Below are positions 24,105 through 33,600 of a stretch of 64,000 bases of DNA, one piece after another (the first letter of the stretch is position 1; the number at the start of each line of letters is the position of its first letter). This DNA is from Nocardia vaccinii NBRC 15922 (GTDB taxonomy: Bacteria; Actinomycetota; Actinomycetes; Mycobacteriales; Mycobacteriaceae): contig NZ_BDCC01000035.1 of the NCBI RefSeq assembly GCF_001613305.1, positions 124,001-188,000 on the forward strand, given 5' to 3'. Made by a program: the position numbers and the translations under genes. The notes beneath the pieces were generated by a model that saw nothing but the letters and a program-made list of their open reading frames with translations, made no database searches and was not told where the DNA came from.

Positions 24105-24788
24105 ATGGACCCGTCGCGCTGTGTCGTGCTGGTGCCGATCGGCGGCTACCTGGAGCCCGAATGTGCCCGAGGGCTGGGGCAACTCGAAGCGCGCGGCTAC
24201 CACGTGCGTGCCGTACCGCGGTACGCCGCGATCGACCAGGGCCGCAGTCAGATGGCGACCGACGCGCTGCTGGACGACTACGAAGCGATGATGTGGATCG
24301 ATTCGGACATCGGCTTCGACGCCGACGCGGTGGATATGTTGCGCGAGCACGATCTTCCGATGGTGTGCGGGATCTACCCGCGCAAGGGCCGGCGCGAACT
24401 GGCCTGCAAACTGCTTCCCGATACGCCCCGCATCATCTTCGGCGAGGGCGGCGGTCTGCTGGAGATCCGTTATGCGCCAATGGGTTTCTGCTACACCCAG
24501 CGCACTGTCTACGAGCAGATGATCGTGCACGAGGAACTTCCGGTGTGCAACAAGCAGTTCGACCGCATCACGGTGCCGTACTTCCTGCCGCTGGTCCTGC
24601 CCGAGGGCGAGGACCACTGGTACATGAGCGCGGAATACGCGTTCTGTGAGCGCGCCCGCCGCAGTGGGTTCCGGGTCATGGCCGATACCCGGATCCGCCT
24701 GGGCCACATCGGGCGGCACACCTACCAGTGGGAGGACGCGGGCACCGAGCAGCCCCGTTACGCCACCTACGAGTTCAATCTGCACTGA
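24105..24788 (+). CDS. Single-domain glycosyltransferase-like protein, copy 3
   Basis: This 227-aa protein corresponds only to the C-terminal GT-A half of its two upstream neighbours: MDPSRCVVLVPIGGYLEPEC, 'GRSQMATDAL', the acidic 'MMWIDSDIGF', 'GGLLEIRYAPMGF' and 'AEYAFCERARRSGFRVMADT'. It starts with ATG behind GAGGGAG. That it stands alone shows the two halves are separable modules. The DxD-type motif is intact, so it could be active. Either the DUF707-like half was lost here or it was fused later in the other copies. Confidence 0.62.
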   Translation: MDPSRCVVLVPIGGYLEPECARGLGQLEARGYHVRAVPRYAAIDQGRSQMATDALLDDYEAMMWIDSDIGFDADAVDMLREHDLPMVCGIYPRKGRRELACKLLPDTPRIIFGEGGGLLEIRYAPMGFCYTQRTVYEQMIVHEELPVCNKQFDRITVPYFLPLVLPEGEDHWYMSAEYAFCERARRSGFRVMADTRIRLGHIGRHTYQWEDAGTEQPRYATYEFNLH

Positions 24789-24807
24789 ACCGATCCCGAT
24801 CACCCGG

Positions 24808-24813
24808 TAGACT
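24808..24813 (+). promoter_or_regulatory. Possible -10 element of the YbaB/WXG100 pair
   Basis: TAGACT fits TANNNT and lies about 20 bases before GAGGAG (24831-24836). No good -35 is visible, so this is a weak call. Confidence 0.3.
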
Positions 24814-24847
24814 CGGACGAGTTTCCGCGCGAGGAGATTTCGCTGTC

Positions 24848-24885
24848 GTGAGTAACGAGAGAGCCTGTGAGTAACGAGAGAGCCA
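24848..24885 (+). repeat. 19-bp tandem duplication that creates a second start codon and an 8-codon upstream frame
   Basis: GTGAGTAACGAGAGAGCC occurs twice in tandem with a 19-base period (24848 and 24867). Because 19 is not a multiple of three, the first GTG reads eight codons (M-S-N-E-R-A-C-E) and stops at TAA 24872-24874, inside the second copy. The second GTG starts the real gene. GAGGAG at 24831-24836 is 11 bases before the first GTG but 30 before the second. Confidence 0.85.
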
Positions 24886-25328
24886 AGGCCGATCTCGCCG
24901 ATCTGCTGGATACGGTCAACACCCACATCCGGTCGATCGCGGATGCGCAGCGTAAGCGCACCGAACTCGTCGCCACGGCCACCGCCCAGGAGGGCCGGGT
25001 CGAGGTGACCTGCAATGCCGACGGAGTGCCGATCGACATCGTCTTCGCCGACGATATCGACGATCTGGACTACGACGAAATCGCCACGGCGGTACTGGAA
25101 GCCGCACAGGATGCCGCGGCCTCGGTCGCCCGCCAGGCCGAGGAGTTGATCGCGCCGGTGCGCAAAACCCGTTCCCGGCTGCCGAGCCTGTCCTCGATCG
25201 TCGCGGATCTGCCGGACCTCCAGGCGAAAGTGCCCGAACCCCAGCGTGCGTCGTTCGATCCGCCCTCGGCGCGCAACAAGGAGCAACCGGACCGGGCCCA
25301 GCCCTGGTCGGTATCCGACGACGACTGA
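24867..25328 (+). CDS. YbaB-like protein paired with a WXG100 gene
   Basis: This 153-aa protein has an N-terminal helix (MSNERAKADLADLLDTVNTH), the strand pair 'RVEVTCNADGVPIDIVF', the helix 'YDEIATAVLEAAQDAAASVA' and 'SRLPSLSSIVADLPDL', as in the proteins at 19964-20461 and 52545-53063. The following WXG100 gene begins 39 bases later in the same direction. The start is the second copy of a duplicated GTG, so it may be reached by reinitiation after the short upstream frame. No giant CpnT-like gene follows here, so this may be a remnant or a helper pair for a partner encoded elsewhere. Confidence 0.65.
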   Translation: MSNERAKADLADLLDTVNTHIRSIADAQRKRTELVATATAQEGRVEVTCNADGVPIDIVFADDIDDLDYDEIATAVLEAAQDAAASVARQAEELIAPVRKTRSRLPSLSSIVADLPDLQAKVPEPQRASFDPPSARNKEQPDRAQPWSVSDDD

Positions 25329-25367
25329 TCGGCCTGGACGACCGATCGGTGTGAGAGCGAGGATCCC

Positions 25368-25673
25368 GTGAGCGAACCGGTAGAGCTGAATCCCGACGGC
25401 CTGCGCAAGGCCGCGACGGAGTTCGACGACGTCTCCGCCACCACCAAGTCGATTCTCGACAGACTGCAGTCCTCCACCGCCGCCAAGGGCGCCCCCTGGG
25501 GCGACGACAAGAACGGCAAGAGGTTCGCCGAGGGCGACAAGGGCTACATCACCAACCGCGACGGGATGTTCAATACGCTCTCGCAGCTGGTGACGGTGTT
25601 CACCGACAACGCGAACAATCTGCGGGACTCCGCAAAGACGTTCGAGGACAACGAGAAGAACTCGTCGCAGTAG
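25368..25673 (+). CDS. WXG100-family protein (Esx-like), copy 2
   Basis: This 101-aa helical hairpin begins MSEPVELNPDGLRKAATEF, with the turn at 'KGAPWGDDKNGKRFAEGDKG'. It is a close paralogue of the products of 9771-10064 and 53081-53404. The start is GTG, with GAGGA nearby. WXG100 proteins are exported through ESX machines as dimers. Its stop lies only four bases from the convergent MerR gene. Confidence 0.75.
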   Translation: MSEPVELNPDGLRKAATEFDDVSATTKSILDRLQSSTAAKGAPWGDDKNGKRFAEGDKGYITNRDGMFNTLSQLVTVFTDNANNLRDSAKTFEDNEKNSSQ

Positions 25674-25677
25674 CGGC

Positions 25678-26427
25678 TCACACGCCGTCGGGCAGGATGT
25701 CACCCAGCTCCCGGGTGACGTGTTCGAGATATCGGGCGACGTACTGACCGATCAGGTCGCTCGCCACCTTGCCGGGCATCGACCGCGTCATCGACAGGTG
25801 TCCGACGAATTCGGCCACATCCTGCGATTTGCGATCGGACCGGCGGAACTCGCGCACGGCGGTCCGCTCGAACATGTCCACGAACTGCCGGGCGATGTGA
25901 TCGCAATCATCCCGCAACCGCTCGATCTCGTCGAGCACCCGGTTCGGCGGCACGCCCGCGCTCATCAGCTGCGCGGCGATGTCGACCAGGTGCGGATCCT
26001 TGACCCGGTACGTGGTGGCGTCCACCGGTTCGTACAGGCCGGTGGTCACCACGCGCGCCAGACCGTTCGGGATCTCGCTGTAGCGTTCGGCGAGTTCGGT
26101 TGCGGCAATGGTGGTTTCGGTCGCGACGGCCGCGGGTTTCGGCGGCGCGGGCGCCGGCGCGGTCGAGGCGCTCACCCCTAGCACCGCGGCCAGATCGTCG
26201 CCGCGATCCCACGCCTCGAGCAGGTCGCGCACACCGTTGAGCTTGATGCCGCGGTCGAGCAGCCGGCTGATGATCCGCACCCGGTTCAGATGTTCCTCGC
26301 TGTAGAAGCCGGTGCGTCCCTTCAACTGCGGGGGTGGCAGCAAACCGCGCTCGTTGTACACGCGCAGCGTGCGCACGGTCATCCCGGCCTCGCGCGCCAA
26401 CTCGTCGATCGTGAACTCCGATTCCAC
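25678..26427 (-). CDS. MerR-family transcriptional regulator with long C-terminal domain
   Basis: This 249-aa protein has the MerR winged helix at the N-terminus: 'FTIDELAREAGMTVRTLRVY', 'ERGLLPPPQLKGRTGFYSEE', 'RVRIISRLLDRG'. A Pro/Ala linker (about 95-115) leads to a helical C-terminal domain of about 130 residues, which I do not recognise; it has no Cys pattern for metal sensing. I place the start at GTG 26427 because GGAGG is seven bases before it, whereas the ATG at 26433 is only one base from the same GGAGG. It is divergent from the amino-acid permease gene, which it may regulate. Confidence 0.7.
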   Translation of the reverse strand: MESEFTIDELAREAGMTVRTLRVYNERGLLPPPQLKGRTGFYSEEHLNRVRIISRLLDRGIKLNGVRDLLEAWDRGDDLAAVLGVSASTAPAPAPPKPAAVATETTIAATELAERYSEIPNGLARVVTTGLYEPVDATTYRVKDPHLVDIAAQLMSAGVPPNRVLDEIERLRDDCDHIARQFVDMFERTAVREFRRSDRKSQDVAEFVGHLSMTRSMPGKVASDLIGQYVARYLEHVTRELGDILPDGV

Positions 26428-26609
26428 AGCCATACCTCCAGGAAACCATATGGAAACCCGCGTCCACAGTGCCCGTAACCACCGGGTTTCGGTGAGGGCC
26501 ACGAGTTTCCATGACGTTACATATGAACTTACCTCTTGCATGTGCCATTTATCAGCGGTACGTTACACCACACAGCGGTATGATCGGCATCACAAGGAAG
26601 GTCCCGCAC

Positions 26610-28151
26610 ATGACCACCGTTCAACCTCCTCCGGAGACGCAGGCGCAGTCCCTGCACGCCGAGGACGAGGGCTACCACAAGGCCCTGCGCCCACGTCAGA
26701 TGCAGATGATCGCCATCGGCGGCGCGATCGGCACGGGACTGTTCCTCGGCGCGAGCTCCCGGTTGCACACCGCAGGCGCGAGCCTGTTCATCGCCTACGC
26801 CGTCTGCGGCATCTTCGTGTTCTTCATACTTCGCGCCCTCGGCGAGCTGGTGCTGCACCGGCCCTCCTCGGGCTCGTTCGTCTCCTACGCCCGGGAGTTC
26901 TACGGCGAGAAACTGGCCTTCGGCGTCGGCTGGATGTACTTCTTCCACTGGTGCATGACCGGAATCGCGGATATCACCGCGATCGCCACCTATATGCACT
27001 TCTGGGGCGCGTTCAAGGTCATCCCGCAGTGGCTGATCGCGCTGATCGCACTGGCCATCGTGCTGAGCATCAACATGATCTCGGTGAAGTGGTTCGGTGA
27101 GATGGAGTTCTGGGCCGCGTTGATCAAGGTCGTCGCGCTGGTCGGCTTCCTGATCCTGGGCACGGTCTTCCTGGCCGGGCGGTTCACCCTGGCGGGTCAG
27201 AGCACGGGCTGGAGCGTCATCAGCCAGCACGGCGGCTTGTTCCCGAACGGCACCTGGCCACTGGTGTTGTCCACCACGGGCGTCGTATTCGCCTATGCCG
27301 CCGTCGAATTGATCGGCACCGCGGCCGGCGAGTCGGAGAACCCCGAGAAGGTCATGCCCCGCGCGATCAACTCGGTCATCGCCCGTATCGCGTTGTTCTA
27401 CGTCGGCTCGCTGGTGCTGCTGTCGCTGCTCATTCCGTGGAACGAGTTCAACCCCAAGGTCAGCCCGTTCGTGACGTTCTTCTCCAAGCTGGGCCTGCAC
27501 GGCGGCGGCACGCTGATGAACCTGGTGGTCCTGACCGCCGCGTTCTCCAGCCTGAACGCCGGACTGTATTCGACCGGTCGCATCCTGCGCTCGATGTCGA
27601 TGAACGGCAGCGCACCGAAGATCGGCTCGCGGATGTCCAGCCGCGGCGTGCCCTACGTGGGCATTCTCGCGACCGGCTGTGTCGCGCTGCTGGGTGTGGG
27701 ACTCAACGCGGTCGTCCCGAAGCAGGCGTTCGAGATCGTGATGAACATGTCGGCTCTGGGCACCATGTTCGCCTGGACCGCGATCATCCTGTGCCAGCTG
27801 CAGCTGTGGCGGTGGTCTCGGGACGGCAAGATCGAACGTCCGTCCTTCCGGCTGATCGGCGCGCCGTACACCAGTTTCGCGACGCTGATCTTCCTCGCGG
27901 CGGTCGTGGTGCTGATGGTGATCAGCGGCGACTCGACGCAATGGGGCGCGGTCCTGGCCATGGCCGTGGTCGTGGTCCCGCTGTTGATCGGCGGCTGGTT
28001 CCTGGCCCGCAAGCGGGTGCTCGAGCTGGCGGCCGCGCGGGTCGGCTACACCGGTCAGTTCCCGGTGCTCGCCGAGCGTCCGATGGAACACCGGGAGGAC
28101 AAATTCTCCAGTCCCGGCAGGAGCTCGGACGATGAGGCACAATCGCACTGA
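26610..28151 (+). CDS. ansP: AnsP-type L-asparagine/amino-acid permease (APC superfamily)
   Basis: This 513-aa membrane protein has about 12 predicted helices and clear APC signatures: 'QMIAIGGAIGTGLFLGASSR' in helix 1, 'RALGELVLHRPSSGSFVSYA' and 'AFSSLNAGLYSTGRILRSMS'. These blocks are close to those I recall from E. coli AnsP, which brings in L-asparagine by proton symport; close paralogues carry other amino acids. ATG 26610 follows AAGGAAGG. TATGAT at about 26579-26584 could be its -10. It diverges from the MerR gene, a common arrangement for regulator and target. The C-terminal 40 residues are hydrophilic and cytosolic. Confidence 0.82.
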   Translation: MTTVQPPPETQAQSLHAEDEGYHKALRPRQMQMIAIGGAIGTGLFLGASSRLHTAGASLFIAYAVCGIFVFFILRALGELVLHRPSSGSFVSYAREFYGEKLAFGVGWMYFFHWCMTGIADITAIATYMHFWGAFKVIPQWLIALIALAIVLSINMISVKWFGEMEFWAALIKVVALVGFLILGTVFLAGRFTLAGQSTGWSVISQHGGLFPNGTWPLVLSTTGVVFAYAAVELIGTAAGESENPEKVMPRAINSVIARIALFYVGSLVLLSLLIPWNEFNPKVSPFVTFFSKLGLHGGGTLMNLVVLTAAFSSLNAGLYSTGRILRSMSMNGSAPKIGSRMSSRGVPYVGILATGCVALLGVGLNAVVPKQAFEIVMNMSALGTMFAWTAIILCQLQLWRWSRDGKIERPSFRLIGAPYTSFATLIFLAAVVVLMVISGDSTQWGAVLAMAVVVVPLLIGGWFLARKRVLELAAARVGYTGQFPVLAERPMEHREDKFSSPGRSSDDEAQSH

Positions 28152-28197
28152 TACCCGACGATTCCGGTGACCACCGGAACACCGCCGGGACCGGTCC

Positions 28198-28240
28198 CCG
28201 CCGCTCCGCAGTACGGATCACTCCGGCTGCGGAGCGGTGG
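28198..28240. terminator. Hairpin after the permease gene
   Basis: A 14-bp stem is formed by CCGCCGCTCCGCAG (28198-28211) and CTGCGGAGCGGTGG (28227-28240), with a single G-T pair and a 15-base loop. It lies 46 bases after the permease stop and before the kinase gene, so it most likely ends the permease transcript. Confidence 0.6.
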
Positions 28241-28282
28241 GGTTTCCGGATCACTGCGAGGTTCGAGGTTCTGAGAAGACGA

Positions 28283-30610
28283 ATGGCCGAGAATTCCAGC
28301 CCGTCCGGCCACCCGAGTCCACCCCCGTGGGCGACGCGCCAGCTGCGCGAGGCCGCCGATACATCGTATCGGTGGGCGACCCGGCGCACGGTGGTCACCC
28401 AGCCCAGTTCGTGGGCGGAGCAAGAGGATTCGGTTCCGGCTGCGTCGGATACCGAGCAGCGCTCGCGTCCCGGCGTGCGGCGGGTCGGCGTCGGGCTGGT
28501 CACGCTGCCGCGGGTGAACCCGGTCGATCCGACGGCCGCGGTACTGCGCGATCCCCAAGTGCCCGAGGACAAACGCTTCTGCTGGAAATGTCAGCAGCCG
28601 GTCGGGCGCTCCGAAGAGAGCGCCGAGAGCGCTCCCGAACCCACGTCGGGCTCCCGGCCCCGCGACGTCTCGGCCGGAACGTGCGCACACTGCGGCTCCC
28701 CGTTCAACTTTCGGCCCATGCTCGAGCCCGGCGAACTTGTCGCCGATCAGTACGAGGTGCGGGGTTGTCTGGCCTACGGCGGGATGGGTTGGATCTTCCT
28801 GGCCCGCGACCGGAATGTCAGCGGGCGCTGGGTGGTGTTGAAGGGCTTGCAGAATCCCCTGGACATCGAGGCGCACGTGGTGGCACTGGCCGAACGCCAA
28901 TTCCTGTCCGAGATGGCGCATCCGGCGATCGTGAAGATCTACAACTTCGTCAAACATCGTGGTGCGGACGGGATTCCGTGCGGCTACATCGTGATGGAGT
29001 ACGTCGGCGGGCGCTCGCTCAAGACCGAACTGGACGAGCGCGCCCCCGAATGCCTGCCGGTCGCCGAGGCCGTCGCCTATATGCTCGAAGTGCTTCCGGC
29101 ACTGGACTATCTGCATTCGTTCGGGTTGGCCTACAACGATCTCAAACCCGACAACATCATGGTCAGCGAGGACGAGGTCAAACTGATCGACCTCGGCGCG
29201 GTGGCCGCTCGCCAATCCGGCGGCAGTCTGTACGGCACGCCCGGCTACCAGGCGCCCGAGTTCACCCGCACCGGTCCGACCGTCGCCTCGGACATCTACA
29301 CCGTCGGGCGCACCCTGGCCGCGCTGACCATGCGGATGCCCACCGATGCGCACGGTCACAAACTGCCCGGAATCCCGTCCGCCGAGGACGAACCGGTGCT
29401 GAGGCGTTATCCGGCGTTCGCGCGGCTGGTGCACCGGGCCACCGATCCCGATCCCGCCCAGCGTTTTCCGTCCGCCTATGCGCTGTACCGGCAGTTGCTC
29501 GGCGTGCTGCGCGCGGCTCTGTCCGAGGACACCGGTCGGGAATATCCCCAGGTCTCCACCATATTCAGCGCGCCGCGAGGGGATTTCGGCATCGATACGC
29601 TGGTCCGGCAGACCGATGCCATGGTCGACGGTGTGCACCGCGCACCGGACCTCGGTGCCGCGAATGTCGCTGCGGCCCTTCCGGTTCCGCTGATCGATGC
29701 CGAGGATCCCAGCGCGGATCTGCTCTCGCCACTGCTGCACGGCGAACCGCATCGGGCGCTGGACACCCTGCGCCAGGGCCGGGAGAACATGCGCATCGGC
29801 AAGATCGCCATGCCGGAGACCTTCGAACTGGAGGGCGCGTTGACCGAGATTCGCGCCTATCTGGATCTCGGCGAGGTGGAATACGCGCGATCCAAACTGG
29901 TCGCCCTGCGTTCGGGCTACGGCGTCGACTGGCGCATCGAATGGTATGCCGCGGTCGCCGAGCTCATCGACGCGGATTACGAAAAGGCTTATGCGCATTT
30001 CGATCTCGTCGCCGACATGGTGCCCGGCGAGGCCGCCCCGCTGCTGGCGCTGGCCGCGACCGCCGAACTGCTGATCGAATCCGGGCCCGAGGATCCGGAT
30101 CGGTGGGAGCGCGCCGCGACCGAGCACTACCGCGCGGTCTGGCGCGCCAATCACGGAATCGCCAGCGCCGCTTTCGGATTGGCTCGCTGCCTGGCCGAGG
30201 CGAAGGATCACACCGCCGCCGTCGCCACCCTGCAGCAGATGCCCGAGACCTCGCGCCACCACGACGTGGCCCGGATGACCGCCTGCCTGCTGCTGGTGAC
30301 CCGGCCGGCCGATGAGCTGACCCGCCGGGACCTCGACGAAGCCGCGGCCCATCTGCGCAATCTGCCCGACGAACCCCGCCTGCAACAGATGCGGGTCCTG
30401 GTCCTGAGCGCCGCGCTGGATTGGTTGCGCCGCAGCGGATCTGCGCCGGAGCCGGACTCGACGATCCTGGGCCTGCACTACTCCGACGAGGCGCTGCGCG
30501 AGGGGATCGAACTGGCACTGCGTCAAATCGCCCGCACCACACCGCGCCGCCTGCAGCGGTACGCGCTGATCGATCTGGCCAACCGGCTGCGGCCGCGGTC
30601 GTGGTGGTAG
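28283..30610 (+). CDS. PknG-like soluble Ser/Thr protein kinase
   Basis: This 775-aa protein has the three-part layout of PknG: a rubredoxin-like metal site with two CxxC pairs (C100/C103 in CWKC, C134/C137 in CAHC), a kinase domain (about 155-415) and a TPR-like helical C-terminus. Kinase landmarks are the Gly-rich 'LAYGGMGWIF', Lys187 in 'VVLKG', catalytic Asp286 in 'YNDLKPDNIM' and the atypical DLG (D303) that PknG has in place of DFG. It has no membrane segment. Mycobacterial PknG controls central carbon and glutamate metabolism through GarA/OdhI. Here the gene lies between a permease and a giant ESX-linked gene and not with glnX/glnH, so it may be a second paralogue. Its stop is only seven bases from the stop of the convergent giant gene. 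Confidence 0.82.
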   Translation: MAENSSPSGHPSPPPWATRQLREAADTSYRWATRRTVVTQPSSWAEQEDSVPAASDTEQRSRPGVRRVGVGLVTLPRVNPVDPTAAVLRDPQVPEDKRFCWKCQQPVGRSEESAESAPEPTSGSRPRDVSAGTCAHCGSPFNFRPMLEPGELVADQYEVRGCLAYGGMGWIFLARDRNVSGRWVVLKGLQNPLDIEAHVVALAERQFLSEMAHPAIVKIYNFVKHRGADGIPCGYIVMEYVGGRSLKTELDERAPECLPVAEAVAYMLEVLPALDYLHSFGLAYNDLKPDNIMVSEDEVKLIDLGAVAARQSGGSLYGTPGYQAPEFTRTGPTVASDIYTVGRTLAALTMRMPTDAHGHKLPGIPSAEDEPVLRRYPAFARLVHRATDPDPAQRFPSAYALYRQLLGVLRAALSEDTGREYPQVSTIFSAPRGDFGIDTLVRQTDAMVDGVHRAPDLGAANVAAALPVPLIDAEDPSADLLSPLLHGEPHRALDTLRQGRENMRIGKIAMPETFELEGALTEIRAYLDLGEVEYARSKLVALRSGYGVDWRIEWYAAVAELIDADYEKAYAHFDLVADMVPGEAAPLLALAATAELLIESGPEDPDRWERAATEHYRAVWRANHGIASAAFGLARCLAEAKDHTAAVATLQQMPETSRHHDVARMTACLLLVTRPADELTRRDLDEAAAHLRNLPDEPRLQQMRVLVLSAALDWLRRSGSAPEPDSTILGLHYSDEALREGIELALRQIARTTPRRLQRYALIDLANRLRPRSWW

Positions 30611-30617
30611 CGGACGT

Positions 30618-33600
30618 TCAACGCGCGAAGATCTGAGCGCGCCGATCCGGATCGGCCAGGACGTCGCGGATGAGCAGGCCCAGATCCGCCTCCTCCGGCG
30701 TGGACGGATAGTACAGGTCGCACACCACGACTCCGCCTACCGCGACCGCGAACCGGGTCCGGCTCGAATCGATGCGCTGCCAGTGCGTGGCGACGTCCGA
30801 TGCGTCCAGATCCACGCCGCGATCGTCCACCCGCAGCGACAGACCGGTTCCGCAGCGGTAGAACACGATTCGCGATCCGCCCAGTTCGCCGTAGACCCCG
30901 GCGAGCCCGCCCATGGCGAGTTCGACCGGACGCATGACGCCCGTTACCGGATCGAAGGCGGCGCTCTCCCCCCAGCCGGTATGCGATCGGACGTAGATCT
31001 CGGTGTCATTGCCCGGACCGGCGCCGCTGCCGACGCGAGGAATGTAGTTCTTGCGCTTCTTCGATGAATTCGAGGAGCCGCGCGGCGCTGTGCCCGGCAG
31101 TCCGGGCGCACCGGGGAAGCCCGGTGTCATCGGGTCCGGGCTGCTGTTCGAATCACTGTGCCGAGACGGTGAATTCGCCCCGTTCGCACCGTTGTGCGTA
31201 CCGAATCGGTCGGGCAGCGGCACGCCCGGCAGCGAGCCGAACGTATTCGGGCCGGGATATCCGGGCCCGCCGGGTTCCGCGGAGCCCGATCCGCCGGAGT
31301 CCCGAGGTGGTCGCGCAGTTCCCGGCGGTACGGCACCGTCCGGTGATCCGGGCGGCTGCGATGGGTTGGTCGATCCCGGAATGTCCGGGATCGACGGAAT
31401 ATTCGGGAGCGAGGGAATATTCGGCAACGACGGCAGACCGGGCCACTGCGGCACCGGGTCCGAAACCTGTCCCGGACACCGCGGACACGGGTTCGGATCG
31501 TCCGGGCAATGGTCGTGCGGGCAGTGTTCGTGCTGATCGCACCCCGGCTGCCGATCGCCCGGTTCGGACCCGCGCGGCGGGCTCGGTACGGGCCCCGGCG
31601 GCTGCGGCACCCCCGGCCCGTGCGGCCCGGGGCTGTGCGGTCCAGGGCCGTGCGGCTGCGGCGGCTCGGGCGGCTGCGGCGGCTCGGGCGGCTGCCCCGG
31701 ATCGGGCGGCACCGGCGTCAGGTACGCACCCGGAATATGTTCGGGCGCACCGGGTTCACCCGGCCAGCGGAAGTGATGCCTGATCGGAATTCGCGGCGTG
31801 CGCGGCCCGTAATACGGCCACGGCTCGCCACGCCGACCCCCGAGCCCACGGGGGCCGCCTTCATCCGGTGTCCCCGACTGCTGCGAACCCGAGGATTTCG
31901 GCGGCGCCGGCGGCTTCCCGGCCCGGTGCCGCTGTGGCTCGGTCGGCGCATCCGGATCGATGACCTTCGGCGATTCGGGCAGCTCTGCGGATTTCGGCGG
32001 CTCGGACGTTCGCTCCGACTGTTCCCCGGACTCCGACTCCTCGCGCGGTTCAGCCGCTTTCGCCACTCCGGTGGCCTGTTCGGATACCGATGACTCCGGC
32101 CCTTCCGGCTGCCGAACCTCGCGCTGTAGCGGTTGCGTGGGCGCGTCCGGATCGGTCTCCTCGGTAAGACTCGGTGGCGGCTTCTGCTGTGGACGTGCGG
32201 ATTCCGATTCACCGCTGGACAGTTCACCGGGCCGCGACGCGCTCTCCAGTTGCTCGCGGGTCGGTGGTTCGAGGTCTCGCTCGATGCCCCGGCGCAATCT
32301 GGCCAGCGCCTGGTCGAGGTTGTCGGGGTCGGCGGTCTCGGGGGGTTCGCCCAGTCTGCGGGACCATTCCAGGCGTTCGTCACCGGTTGCCGAATCGGCC
32401 AGTAGCTCGATCGTTCCGGCACGGATCACCACGGCCAGATCGGGGTCCGCCTGGGTGAGGTGCAGCGCGGTGACGTCCGGGCCCAGCTCGAGCCAGGCGT
32501 GCAGTGCGACGTTCCGCAACGCCGCGACCGGATCGTCCGGCAGTTCGTTGTACCAGTCACGCAGCCGGGTCACCTCGATGATGTGCTCGGCCCTGCGCAC
32601 CTTCGGATGCTTCCAGGAATCGTCCAGCGGCCGCATCTCCACCGCGTACGGAATCCGCGCGAACGGCACCTTCTTATCGCGCGCGAACGGCACCCCGCCA
32701 CGCTCGGGCGCATCCTGCGGCAGGTCGCGCGGATGGATCAGCTCGCCGTCGCGGACCACGAAATGTTCGGTCAGCGGCGGGCGAATCCACTTGTACCCCA
32801 ACAGGTCCGCATGCGCCTCGGCATCGTGCCAGGTGACCTTGTCCTCGGTGTCGAGGTAGTGCGCCTCGGCCCAATAGTGTTCCAGCATCACCAGATCCGG
32901 CCGCGTCGGCGAGGTCTTGCCCGCGCCGTCGCCGCGACCGGTCAACCGGTTCCAGGCATCGACCACGTGCGGCATCGCATCCATCCGCCGCGTACTCGAC
33001 CGGTTCTCCGGCGTATTCGCATCGAATACCGACATCACATCGCGCATCATGTGGTTCTTGATGCGCAGCAGCCTTTGTCCCAGTTCCGCTTTCGTCAGCG
33101 GCGTGCCGTCGTCGCGGTGGGCCAAGCGCAGGCCGTCCGCGTACCTGACCCCGCCGTCCTCGGGGCGCAGCAGCGGATTGCCCGCCCGCGTCAGCGCGTC
33201 GAGGATCTCCCGGACATCGGCGTTGTACTCGTGGTCGATATCGTCGTGTGCGGCCTGCCGGAGTGCCCGGCCCGCAGGGGCATCGGGCTGATCCGGGACG
33301 GTCCGGTCGGGTGCGAATTCGTCGTAGCCGCCCTCGGCCCAGGACCGCACCCTCGAATAGCGATCGACCATCCGATCCCACTTCGTCGAGATGAAGTCCA
33401 CCCGATCGCCCGGCGGCGCGAACTCGGCGACATGGTATCGGGGATGCGGCGGCTGGACCTCCATATCGATCGGCGGGTGGAAGCCGCGGAACGTCCGGAT
33501 GCTGCGCAGGCCCGGAACGAACCGCAGCACAGGATGATTCTCGTCGAACGGCCCGTTCGGCAGGCCGCGGGTGTGCTCGAGAACCCACCGCCCGATCTCG

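Noticed and set aside
26433..26433. ATG at 26433 as the MerR start
   Set aside because: It is one base from GGAGG, too close for efficient initiation; GTG 26427 has seven-base spacing and encodes the same domain.
26441..26520. CCATATGG and ATGGAAAC/GTTTCCAT repeats as MerR operators
   Set aside because: The arms are short and far apart and do not sit in a 19-20 base promoter spacer as MerR sites usually do.
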